Shown here: positions 8,862 to 16,696 of the stretch, one piece after another
Layout of the letters: every line of letters begins with the position of its first letter
How positions within the stretch are numbered: the stretch's first letter is position 1
NCBI GenBank assembly: GCA_051647245.1
Contig: JBOFDS010000012.1
Location: 124,001 to 188,000, forward strand
DNA: 64,000 bases
Direction: 5' to 3'
Source of the DNA: Brevinema_A sp051647245
GTDB lineage: Bacteria; Spirochaetota; Brevinematia; Brevinematales; Brevinemataceae
Translations under genes and position numbers: made by a program
The notes under the pieces: generated by a model
Told to the model about the DNA's origin: nothing
The model's input: the letters and a program-made list of their open reading frames with translations, nothing else
Databases searched by the model: none

Positions 8862-9977
8862 CTAAAATTTCGCTGAGAGACGAGTAAGAAAAGCAAGTGC
8901 AGGCTGCCCAGGATTGTAGCCAAATTCAGTCCCTCGCTTACCAAAGTTGATCCCTAACATCATATCCAAAGTCAAACCATCTAACAGTGTAAAACTGCTC
9001 TTTGGAAGTACCATCCCACTACCATCAAGCATATTTGCAAGCACATCAACTCCAACATTAGAAAATTGATCAATTTGCACAGAAATGGAAGAGTAGCTGT
9101 AGGCAAAGCCTCTGAAATAAAAATCACCAAATTCTTTGAGAAGAAGCTCGGCAGACCCTTTCTCACCCAATGCATGAATGTAGAAGATCTGTTGCAAAAG
9201 CATTCTACTCAAACCAATAGGGAAACTATAATCAGCGCCTATCGAAAATTCATGGTCGGATTGAAAATTACCATCCAAAACATTATTCAAATGTGCTGCA
9301 TAAGATCCAAAAACCGTAATAAAAATATCAGCCTTGAAGTAAGTCCCCAAGATACTTTTATCAAGACCCTTGTATTGATAGACAAAACCAAACTCAAAGC
9401 CAGGAATCCCTAAAATAAGAGAAGTCGCACCAAGAATATCTTCCCACGCGTCATCTCCAGCAACCATCGCAGAGAACTTCCCATAAGAACCAATACCAAT
9501 ATCCCAATTAAGCATATTGAGGGCAGGTTTTGGAGCATCAATATCGAAAAGTGAAAAGTTTTTAGACCATTCTAAAGTGTTGAAGAGCACCGTTTGTCCA
9601 AAAGTTACATAAGAGCGACCTATCGTGAAGATACTCGTTCCAGCATACGCCTTAACGAACAAACGATTCAAATCTAAATCCAATGCTGTGAGATGCTTGC
9701 CAGATTGATTCTCTAAAAAGAGAAAACCATTAGGTTGAAGTAAGGTATTATCACCATATCCATACCATAAATTCACACGCAGATCACTAAAAAAACTCCA
9801 ATCTTCGCTTTTATAATTCACATTCATGATGAGAGAGCTTTTATTTTGTACTTCAGGATCGGTACCGTTACCTCCTGCCACCACTAAATCAGATCGAAAT
9901 TCCCCAAGAAATTTGACTTGAGCATAAGTAGGAAGAACACTTAATGCAGAGAGCAAAATGAGATATACATATTTCAT
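8862..9977 (-). CDS. Exported protein, probable outer-membrane beta-barrel
   Basis: Not a family I can name. The 371-residue protein has a Sec signal peptide ending near TYAQ (residue 20), then many alternating hydrophobic strands with aromatic girdle residues (WSFFSDLRVNLWYGYG, FEFGFVYQYK, FYFRGFAYSYS), and it ends in LSAKF with a C-terminal Phe, as BAM substrates do. An outer-membrane barrel is the best reading. It sits between the sorting-protein gene (18 bases) and the ATPase gene (9 bases), so it is made together with the exporter. It may be the outer-membrane partner or acceptor of that system; this is inference. Confidence 0.65.
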   Translation of the reverse strand: MKYVYLILLSALSVLPTYAQVKFLGEFRSDLVVAGGNGTDPEVQNKSSLIMNVNYKSEDWSFFSDLRVNLWYGYGDNTLLQPNGFLFLENQSGKHLTALDLDLNRLFVKAYAGTSIFTIGRSYVTFGQTVLFNTLEWSKNFSLFDIDAPKPALNMLNWDIGIGSYGKFSAMVAGDDAWEDILGATSLILGIPGFEFGFVYQYKGLDKSILGTYFKADIFITVFGSYAAHLNNVLDGNFQSDHEFSIGADYSFPIGLSRMLLQQIFYIHALGEKGSAELLLKEFGDFYFRGFAYSYSSISVQIDQFSNVGVDVLANMLDGSGMVLPKSSFTLLDGLTLDMMLGINFGKRGTEFGYNPGQPALAFLTRLSAKF

Positions 9978-9995
9978 AAGATTAGCCCTACCCTA

Positions 9996-10730
9996 TTATT
10001 TTTCTAATTGACTTCTGGAAAAGATCTTTTGGTCAAAAGTAGGATTAAGCTTGATTTCTTTGTAGGAAATGATCGTTTGTGAGTTTTTTTTGCGGAGGTC
10101 GTTTGCCACCATGCGTGTTGGAAAATAAATCCCATCAATCAAGATATATTCGCCTAAAGAAAATTCTTTGATCGCACGAACCGTATCACGGCCTTGAGCA
10201 TACATCACCACTTTTTGAACAAGATAATTCTCATCAGTATAAAGATCTTGTTGGACATAGCTTACGTCTTTGTTTTTGGCTTTGAGGGTGAGTTTGTAGA
10301 GTTTTTTACCATCGATATTGGTTATTTCAGCAGATGAAGGGTTGTAATTGACAGCGTATTTGTTCTGATCCAAAATATCACTGTAAGAAATATCACTCCC
10401 CATCAGTCCATCGCTAAGTAAGTGTCCTGAGATTTTGAGGACATCTTGAGCATCGGGAATATAAATCCAAAGATCATCATGCAATTTCAAATAACGAGTT
10501 CCTTTATCTTGAGGATTCAAATACTCCATAAAAGAATCTGAGTTTGTGCTAAAATTTCTTGTTTTACCAAAGAAGTTTTTATTCAAAGTTCGTGAACGAG
10601 AAACAATCTCCATATTGGCATTAAAACACATCGTCTCAAAAGAACGCTGCCTATCGTCTATTTTTTTCAAAACATCGGCAGGGTCAAGGCTAAACACCAA
10701 TACAGGGAATAATAATAACAATAACAACAT
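9996..10730 (-). CDS. LolA-like outer-membrane lipoprotein-sorting protein
   Basis: Periplasmic carrier of the LolA/TP0789 type, which binds lipid or acyl chains in an open beta-barrel. After a hydrophobic signal segment the protein shows the family core: PQDKGTRYLK near 80, DLWIYIPDAQDVLKISGH, and LMGSDISYSDI, then a strand-rich C-terminal half. First gene of the five-gene operon with the ABC exporter. Start choice: AAGGAG lies 7 bases before ATG 10730. An upstream TTG at 10751 would add MIKRRIT, but KRR there is simply the ribosome site read as codons; the longer form would nevertheless give a more basic signal-peptide n-region, so some doubt remains. Confidence 0.8.
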   Translation of the reverse strand: MLLLLLLFPVLVFSLDPADVLKKIDDRQRSFETMCFNANMEIVSRSRTLNKNFFGKTRNFSTNSDSFMEYLNPQDKGTRYLKLHDDLWIYIPDAQDVLKISGHLLSDGLMGSDISYSDILDQNKYAVNYNPSSAEITNIDGKKLYKLTLKAKNKDVSYVQQDLYTDENYLVQKVVMYAQGRDTVRAIKEFSLGEYILIDGIYFPTRMVANDLRKKNSQTIISYKEIKLNPTFDQKIFSRSQLEK

Positions 10731-10867
10731 AGTAATTCTCCTTTTTATCAAATATATTTATCTAAATGAAGTTACTTCTATATTTCTCAAAAATCAAACT
10801 TTTTCTGTCTTTAAAAATAAAAAATACCTCACAGCAAGAGCAATCAAGCTATAAGATATCTATTTTA

Positions 10868-10896
10868 TTGACTTTTTTGGCTAAATAACGTATGAT
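10868..10896 (+). promoter_or_regulatory. Promoter of brnQ
   Basis: TTGACT, 17 bases, TATGAT, followed by AAGGAG just before the brnQ ATG. Confidence 0.65.
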
Positions 10897-10925
10897 TAAA
10901 AGAATATTTTTGCAAGGAGTACGAG

Positions 10926-12203
10926 ATGAAACAGCGTAATGATATACTAGTCTCTGGGGTTGCGTTATTTGCGATGTTCTTTGGAGCAGGTAATTTAATC
11001 TTCCCTTCTTATTTAGGATTTATGACAGGAGATGCTTGGCTGATCGCCGCTATTGGTTTTCTCTTAATTGGTGTGGGACTTCCTTTAATGGGGATTGCAG
11101 CCTTCTCGGAGGCTAGAAGCATTGAACATTTTGCTGATAAAGTTTCACCAAAATTCAATATGATTTACCTCACTCTTTTGGCTGTTGTTATTGGACCTTT
11201 ATTTGCTGTACCAAGAACGGCTTCTACAACTTTTGAATTAGCTATTCTACCTATCCTTGTACAAACAAATCTCCTTGCCACAATCATCACATCTGTTATC
11301 TTTTTTACAATAACATTTTATTTCAGCATGAAAGAACACTCTATTGTCGACATCATCGGAAAATATCTCACGCCTGTGATTTTAGTTTGTTTAGTGATTA
11401 TTGGCTATGTCGGTCTTACTACAGATATCGGTATAGCAACAACTTCTACAGAAAAGAACAATTTTTACTTTGGTTTCACTCAAGGATACCAAACAATGGA
11501 TGCTCTAGCTGCAGTGTTATTTGGAATGATTATCCTCAAAAATATGGTAGCCAAAGGCTATAAAGAACCAAAAGAACAACGTAAACTCCTTTTAGGATCA
11601 GGAATTATTGCCGCAACTGGTTTGAGTACTGTGTATTTTTTACTAATCTTTCTAGGATCTAAAGTTAGTGCGAATACAGAAATCGGCCACTCCACCACTT
11701 CCGTAATTACATATATTGTTGAACGCATCCTCGGGCAAAACGGTAAGATCTTCTTTGGTCTTGCAGTTGGAGCAGCCTGTTTGACAACTGCTATTGGTAT
11801 TGTTGCTTTTGTAAGTGAATTATTCACAAAAATTACAAAATTCTCCTACAAATTCTGGGTCACAGTCATTTGTATTTTCTCTTGTGTCATGTCAGTTGGA
11901 GGTGTTGACTTCTTAGTAAGCTTGTCTGTACCTGTCTTACTGCTTTTATATCCTGTAACTGTTGCACTAATTTTATTAAATCTCATAAAACCAAAAAGCG
12001 ACCTTTATTTCAAAGTATCCGTAATCACTACCATTATTTTTAGCATAATTGATGTTCTAGGATCATATTTTAACCTTTCTTTTGCTCAGCAAATTATTCT
12101 CTGGACACCTCTTGGAGCTCAAGGCTTTGTATGGATTGTGCCTTTTGTTCTGAGTCTTGTGGCTGTTTCAATCCATAAAAGATACTGTATAAAATCACAA
12201 TAA
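10926..12203 (+). CDS. brnQ: Branched-chain amino acid:cation symporter (LIVCS family)
   Basis: Inner-membrane importer of leucine, isoleucine and valine driven by Na+ or H+. The 425-residue protein has about 12 helices. The N-terminus reads GVALFAMFFGAGNLIFP at 11-27, the hallmark of BrnQ, followed by MGIAAFSEA and PRTASTTFE near 75-95, where BrnQ has its conserved PR motif. Own promoter and AAGGAG ribosome site, and a terminator right after the stop, so the gene stands alone. No leucine-responsive leader is visible. Confidence 0.92.
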   Translation: MKQRNDILVSGVALFAMFFGAGNLIFPSYLGFMTGDAWLIAAIGFLLIGVGLPLMGIAAFSEARSIEHFADKVSPKFNMIYLTLLAVVIGPLFAVPRTASTTFELAILPILVQTNLLATIITSVIFFTITFYFSMKEHSIVDIIGKYLTPVILVCLVIIGYVGLTTDIGIATTSTEKNNFYFGFTQGYQTMDALAAVLFGMIILKNMVAKGYKEPKEQRKLLLGSGIIAATGLSTVYFLLIFLGSKVSANTEIGHSTTSVITYIVERILGQNGKIFFGLAVGAACLTTAIGIVAFVSELFTKITKFSYKFWVTVICIFSCVMSVGGVDFLVSLSVPVLLLLYPVTVALILLNLIKPKSDLYFKVSVITTIIFSIIDVLGSYFNLSFAQQIILWTPLGAQGFVWIVPFVLSLVAVSIHKRYCIKSQ

Positions 12204-12226
12204 AAAAGAGCCTTAAGGCTCTTTTT
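12203..12226. terminator. Bidirectional terminator
   Basis: AAAAAGAGCC, TTAA, GGCTCTTTTT: a perfectly symmetrical hairpin shared by brnQ and the convergent binding-protein gene. It overlaps both stop codons. Confidence 0.85.
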
Positions 12227-13226
12227 ATTTTTCTCTATAACTAATAACACTTCGGATAATATCACTAAAAAATGGATCAGTAAAAAGTGTATCATACATT
12301 GGTTGAAGTGCACTTCTAAATGCCTCAACATCAACGTCTCGATGAACCATAAACCCATATTTTGAGTCCAACTCAAGAATTTCATCTTCTCTTTTCGCAA
12401 AATCTGAATGATAAGCTTCACTGAGTTCGTCAATAGAATCATTGATACTTTCACGTAATTCATCGGAAAAACCATCCCATGTTTTTTTATTCACGATCAA
12501 AAAATTCATGGTTTTGGTATGTTTTGTTAAGGTGTAGTATTTTATTTCGCCTTTAGTGTTGTTTGTTACAAAGGATAAGGGAGTCGCCGATCCAGCACGA
12601 ATTTCTTCATCAATGACAGCAGAAAAAGTTTTTCGGTCAGAAAGATGAACAGGCAGCCCATCTAAAACCTCTATCATCTCATCCATAAGGGTACCGTGTG
12701 GAACATTAATTTTTCGATAAGCAATATCTTCTGGGTGTGGTATAGCATGTTTTTTACTAAAAAAAGACATATCTCCACTATTCAAAGGTGCTAATACAAT
12801 AATATTATCGGAAGCCAGACTCTGATAAAGTTCCTGCATAACAGGAGATTTCATAGCTCTATGGAAGTGCTCATTATCATCAAATAAAAATGGAGTTGTA
12901 AGTGCACGAAAAGCACTATTATACTCCTCAAGTACTTCAGTACTTACAATAGCAAAATCAGCATGATCATTTTTAATGCTCTGTGCCACCTGACGTCCTG
13001 TACCACCGCGAATACCCCCAGCGAAAACATATAGTTTTACACAACCTTTGGTTCTATCCTCGATAATTTTTTTCATCATAGTTGCTGCACCGTGAGTAGC
13101 AGCATTCTCAGGATAAGAATGGTACAAATTCAAATTCATTGCCTCTATACCTTGAGGATTTTTTTTATTGGGCATGCCACACGCAGATAAGAAAACAAAA
13201 AGAAATAAAAAGCTGAAGCGCATCAT
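12225..13226 (-). CDS. TRAP-type (DctP-like) substrate-binding lipoprotein, orphan
   Basis: Extracytoplasmic solute-binding protein of the DctP family, anchored as a lipoprotein: the signal peptide ends in LSAC with Cys16. The body shows the DctP order: YHSYPENAATHGAATMM near 35-51, VAQSIKNDHADFAIV near 79-93, LTTPFLFDD near 110, and a late segment on TKTMNFLIVNKKTWD. TRAP transporters bind carboxylates such as C4-dicarboxylates, sialic acid or keto acids; the ligand is unknown here. GGAGG precedes two ATGs. No DctQ or DctM membrane gene is next to it or anywhere in the window, so it is an orphan receptor or works with a distant permease. Confidence 0.78.
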   Translation of the reverse strand: MMRFSFLFLFVFLSACGMPNKKNPQGIEAMNLNLYHSYPENAATHGAATMMKKIIEDRTKGCVKLYVFAGGIRGGTGRQVAQSIKNDHADFAIVSTEVLEEYNSAFRALTTPFLFDDNEHFHRAMKSPVMQELYQSLASDNIIVLAPLNSGDMSFFSKKHAIPHPEDIAYRKINVPHGTLMDEMIEVLDGLPVHLSDRKTFSAVIDEEIRAGSATPLSFVTNNTKGEIKYYTLTKHTKTMNFLIVNKKTWDGFSDELRESINDSIDELSEAYHSDFAKREDEILELDSKYGFMVHRDVDVEAFRSALQPMYDTLFTDPFFSDIIRSVISYREK

Positions 13227-13296
13227 GAGACCTCCAAAATTATAAGCAATAGTAATTTCTTCTCATAGAAAAAACTTGCTCCCTTTGTTATCGGAT

Positions 13297-13325
13297 AGTT
13301 TATAGCAAAAACAAAAGTATTTCAA
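13297..13325 (-). promoter_or_regulatory. Possible promoter of the DctP-like gene
   Basis: Minus strand TTGAAA (13325-13320), 17 bases, TAAACT (13302-13297), about 70 bases before the start. The -10 is imperfect. Confidence 0.4.
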
Positions 13326-13356
13326 TAAAAAAACACCACTAAAATTAGTGGTGTTT
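13325..13356 (-). terminator. Terminator after manA
   Basis: AAACACCACTAA and TTAGTGGTGTTT form a hairpin. The minus strand reads into TTTTTTATTG, so it ends the PTS-manA unit. Confidence 0.8.
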
Positions 13357-13368
13357 TTGAGTGTAATT

Positions 13369-14328
13369 TTATTTTGGATAGGCTTCGAGGAAAACACCTG
13401 AGCCTGAGATTTCGATCACAGAATTTGCTGGGACAAGAATTCCGCTTCCTGTTGAAACAGAAACACTTGTTCCATCGACTGTAAATTCCATTTCTCCTTC
13501 AAGAATAGAATACAAGTACATAGAAGAAGTTTTTGGTCTGGTGATCTTGCTGGAGAGTTTAACTCTTTTCAAAGAGAAATACTCCCAATCCAAAAGCACC
13601 ACTTCATCGTCTTGAGCATTTTCAAAATTAGTGATCTGAGGTCTTGCATCAAAACGAATCACATCCGCAGATTTTTCGATATGAAGAGGACGTTTAACGC
13701 CGTTTTCTTCACGATCAAAATCATAAATACGATAGGTGATATCTGAATTTTGTTGGAGTTCACAGATCAAAACACTACCTTTTGAGCTACCATGAACCAC
13801 ACCTGGATCAATACGAACAAGGTCTCCCTTCTTCACAGGCACCAAATCAAACATCCCATCAAAGTCATTATTTTTGGCTCTTTCGAGATATTCTTCTTTA
13901 GAAATACCCTCTTTCATCCCCATAAAAAGTTCCGCATCGTCGCTCGCAGATAGAACATACCAACATTCTGCCTTCCCAAAAGAATTCTCATTAGGGAGTG
14001 CATAAGCATCGCTTGGGTGCACTTGAATGGATAATTTGTCGTTAATATCAAGGAACTTGAGCAAGAGAGGGAATTTCCCTTGATACTTCTCATAGATCGT
14101 ATCACCGAGAAGCTCTTTGCCATAGTTTTGAAGAAGTTCAGGAAGCTGTTTTCCAGCATATTCGCCGTTGAGTACAGTTCCGAGACCGTTAGGATGAGCT
14201 GATGCTTCCCAGCTTTCTCCATAGAGTTCGTCCGTAGGAAGTGTCTTACCGAGCACAGTTTCAAGAGCACGACCACCCCAGACCTTTGTTTTGTAAACAG
14301 TTTCCAGAATCATTGGATAGGATTTCAT
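13369..14328 (-). CDS. manA: Mannose-6-phosphate isomerase, class I
   Basis: Interconverts mannose 6-phosphate and fructose 6-phosphate in the cytoplasm with one zinc. Seen: WGGRALE near 17, SIQVHPSD near 99-106 (zinc Gln/His), FGKAECWYVL near 116-125 (zinc Glu), and HGSSKGSVLICELQQNSD with zinc His near 180. The 319-residue length matches the short Bacillus-type enzymes rather than the 390-residue enterobacterial ones. AGGAG before the ATG. It lies 30 bases after the PTS permease gene without a terminator, so it probably processes the PTS product and supplies glycolysis. Clear assignment. Confidence 0.92.
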   Translation of the reverse strand: MKSYPMILETVYKTKVWGGRALETVLGKTLPTDELYGESWEASAHPNGLGTVLNGEYAGKQLPELLQNYGKELLGDTIYEKYQGKFPLLLKFLDINDKLSIQVHPSDAYALPNENSFGKAECWYVLSASDDAELFMGMKEGISKEEYLERAKNNDFDGMFDLVPVKKGDLVRIDPGVVHGSSKGSVLICELQQNSDITYRIYDFDREENGVKRPLHIEKSADVIRFDARPQITNFENAQDDEVVLLDWEYFSLKRVKLSSKITRPKTSSMYLYSILEGEMEFTVDGTSVSVSTGSGILVPANSVIEISGSGVFLEAYPK

Positions 14329-14358
14329 GGAATCTCCTAGTGTATTATTTTGGGAAAA

Positions 14359-15759
14359 TTACCCGAGTTGTTTTTTGATTTCAGCAGCTAAAAACTCAAC
14401 GTCTGCACCGATAATCACTTGAACAGAATCATCCATAATGACTATGCCTCTAGATCCAAGTTTTTTGATTTCAGCTTCGTTAACTTTAGAAGGGTCATTT
14501 AATTTCAATCTGAGTCTTGTTACACAGTTGGTGATTTCTTTGAAGTTTTCTTTACCACCGAGTTGTTCGATGTAAAGAGGTGCTAATTTAGAATACTCTG
14601 TAGAGATCATTTTTTCATCAGAGTCAACAGTATCTTCCTCACGTCCTGGAGTTTTGAGGTTGAACATTTTGATCAATCCCATAAATGTTACAAAATAAAG
14701 GGCAAAGAATCCTACACCTAATAAGAAGACCATACCCATATTTGTACCGTACTTCCAAGAAAGTGCAAGGTCAATCAATCCACCAGAGAAGGTGAAACCT
14801 GCTTTCACACCAAGAGCGTAACTAAGTGCATAACTCAAACCCATAAACGCAGCGTGTACCACGAAAAGAAGTGGTGCCACGAACAAGAAAGAGAATTCAA
14901 TAGGCTCTGTCACACCTGTAAGCATAGATGTCAACGCCACACTAAAGAAAAGCCCAGAAACGACGTTTCTTTTTTCTTTTGGTGCAGAGAGATACATTGC
15001 CAACGCTGCAGCTGGAAGACCAAAGATCATCACAGGGAAGAATCCTGTCATGAAGATCCCAGCTGCTGGATCACCAGCAAAGAATCTGTTAAGATCTCCG
15101 ATAATAACAGCCCCAGAAGGATCTGTATAAGTACCAAGTGCAAAGTAAGCATATTTTTCGATAATATGTTGTAATCCAAAAGGAATCAAAGCACGGTTGA
15201 AGAATCCGTAGAAGAACAACCCTACTGCACCAGCAGAAGTAATCCAGTTACCGAGATTTTCGATACCCACACTCACGGAAGGCCATACCGTACCAAGAAT
15301 CATCGCTGTAACAACAGAAATTAAACCAGCCATAATAGGCACAAATCTTTTTCCACCAAAAAACGCCAAGAAGACAGGTAATTTGGTCATATGGAAGGCA
15401 TTGTAAGTATAACCACCAATGAAACCGGCAATCACACCACCAAAAATCATCAGATCGTTAGCTTCGTTAATGATCTTTGTGATACCAACAAGAATAAGGT
15501 AAGCAGTTGCACCAGCAAGTCCTGCAGAAATATCTCTATCTTTCGCAAGTCCACCAGCGATACCAATAGCAAAAAGCAAAGCAAGATTACTAAAAATAAC
15601 AAGACCTGCTTCGGTAATGATAGGATTATTGAGCAAATCTGGTTGCCCTAAACGTAATAATAAACCAGCAATTGGTAAGACAGCAATTGGTAAGACAAGA
15701 GCTTGACCAATTTTTTGAAGTTCACCAAGGAAGCTATTTAATATTTTCTTCATATTCAT
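14359..15759 (-). CDS. PTS glucose/N-acetylglucosamine-type permease EIICB
   Basis: Imports and phosphorylates a hexose using phosphate passed from HPr through an EIIA. EIIC helices span about residues 15-375, with the GDLNRFFAGDPAAGIFM segment near 230 and LTGVTEPIEF near 300, the sugar-site signature. The EIIB domain (about 390-466) has ITNCVTRLRL with phosphorylated Cys412. The EIIC wording is closest to NagE/PtsG types. No EIIA domain is fused, and none is in the window. The neighbour manA suggests mannose or glucose as substrate; GlcNAc is possible. GGAG lies before the ATG. Confidence 0.88.
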   Translation of the reverse strand: MNMKKILNSFLGELQKIGQALVLPIAVLPIAGLLLRLGQPDLLNNPIITEAGLVIFSNLALLFAIGIAGGLAKDRDISAGLAGATAYLILVGITKIINEANDLMIFGGVIAGFIGGYTYNAFHMTKLPVFLAFFGGKRFVPIMAGLISVVTAMILGTVWPSVSVGIENLGNWITSAGAVGLFFYGFFNRALIPFGLQHIIEKYAYFALGTYTDPSGAVIIGDLNRFFAGDPAAGIFMTGFFPVMIFGLPAAALAMYLSAPKEKRNVVSGLFFSVALTSMLTGVTEPIEFSFLFVAPLLFVVHAAFMGLSYALSYALGVKAGFTFSGGLIDLALSWKYGTNMGMVFLLGVGFFALYFVTFMGLIKMFNLKTPGREEDTVDSDEKMISTEYSKLAPLYIEQLGGKENFKEITNCVTRLRLKLNDPSKVNEAEIKKLGSRGIVIMDDSVQVIIGADVEFLAAEIKKQLG

Positions 15760-15786
15760 ATTTTTCTCCTGAATATATGTATTGAA

Positions 15787-15814
15787 ATTCTACTCTTAAT
15801 AATTTACTGTTCAA
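15787..15814 (-). promoter_or_regulatory. Promoter of the PTS-manA unit
   Basis: Minus strand TTGAAC (15814-15809), 16 bases, TAGAAT (15792-15787). The -35 overlaps the last codons of the radical SAM gene. Confidence 0.5.
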
Positions 15815-16511
15815 AGACCCCAAGGTCTTTGTTATCAATTAAAAGATCCACGCAAGGATCATTTTTGAGATGTGCGTACTCAGCAACAAACCACTTCACC
15901 AATTCGTCATCGCGTTTGACTTGAGTGCCATTATTAACGAAGACGTTTAAGGTAATATGCTTAAAATATTTTTGCCCAAGAGCAATATCATTAGCGATCA
16001 TTTCTTTGCTTTGCCCTTGCGTACAGAGTAGAAGACAAACAGAATACAACTCTTCTCCTAGCACTTTATAATCCGCTTCTGTGAGAGAGAAATTTTTACC
16101 ATAGCCTTCGCGACGGAAATGATTGTCAAAAGTCTCAAGACCCATCTTAAAACGCACTTCCACCCCTGCAAACATCTCACGGATTTCGTTAATACGACGC
16201 ATATACCCGTAATAAATCTCAAAATAGATCACTTTGATCTGTTTTTCTTTTACGATTTGTTGGATATGCTGAAGGGTATAGCTTGGAATTTCAAACACAG
16301 AGCCAGAGTTGAGTACTTCAAGTTGCCCAAATTCACCTGTTACATAAGAGAGTACATGATTATTGATTTTTGCGATTTCTTCATCATTGGATGAATTATC
16401 TTCTATATAATTGCAAAATTTACATTTTCCGTAGCCACATGGGTAGCCTTTAAGGAGGACGACTTCTCTATCATTGACACCATCTTGGAATTTACTATAT
16501 CTGATTCCCAT
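15804..16511 (-). CDS. Small radical SAM protein, function unknown
   Basis: Probable 4Fe-4S/SAM enzyme of 235 residues. The cluster Cys are 25, 30 and 33 in PCGYGKCKFC, that is CX4CX2C instead of the usual CX3CX2C. Other conserved-looking blocks are VLNSGSVFEIP, KMGLETFDNHFR and LLIDNKDLGVFEQ at the C-terminus. I recall similar short radical SAM proteins in clostridia but cannot assign a reaction. Start: the frame is open to TTG 16571, but that TTG is the -35 element of this gene's own promoter, so the start must lie downstream; ATG 16511 has AAGGTGG in front. Followed by the PTS gene, which has its own promoter candidate. Confidence 0.75.
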   Translation of the reverse strand: MGIRYSKFQDGVNDREVVLLKGYPCGYGKCKFCNYIEDNSSNDEEIAKINNHVLSYVTGEFGQLEVLNSGSVFEIPSYTLQHIQQIVKEKQIKVIYFEIYYGYMRRINEIREMFAGVEVRFKMGLETFDNHFRREGYGKNFSLTEADYKVLGEELYSVCLLLCTQGQSKEMIANDIALGQKYFKHITLNVFVNNGTQVKRDDELVKWFVAEYAHLKNDPCVDLLIDNKDLGVFEQ

Positions 16512-16542
16512 TAAATCCACCTTCATCATAGAACATAAATTT

Positions 16543-16571
16543 ATTATATCATGAGAACAAATATTTATCAA
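16543..16571 (-). promoter_or_regulatory. Promoter of the radical SAM gene
   Basis: Minus strand TTGATA (16571-16566), 17 bases, TATAAT (16548-16543). It rules out translation from the TTG at 16571. Confidence 0.7.
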
Positions 16572-16638
16572 ATGAAAAACTATTTTTCTCTGTTTTTATA
16601 CAATTTTACATGGTAAAGAAGTACTTAAAAATCATAAC

Positions 16639-16667
16639 TTGAAAAAAGTGAAATTATCTGTTATAAT
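16639..16667 (+). promoter_or_regulatory. Promoter of ileS-lspA
   Basis: TTGAAA, 17 bases, TATAAT, about 22 bases of leader before AGAGGA and the ileS ATG. There is no room for a T-box leader. Confidence 0.7.
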
Positions 16668-16696
16668 GTTCTAATTATATCAAAACAGAGGACTCT

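Noticed and set aside
16512..16571. Longer radical SAM protein from TTG 16571
   Set aside because: That TTG is the -35 hexamer of a good promoter, so the codon is not transcribed.
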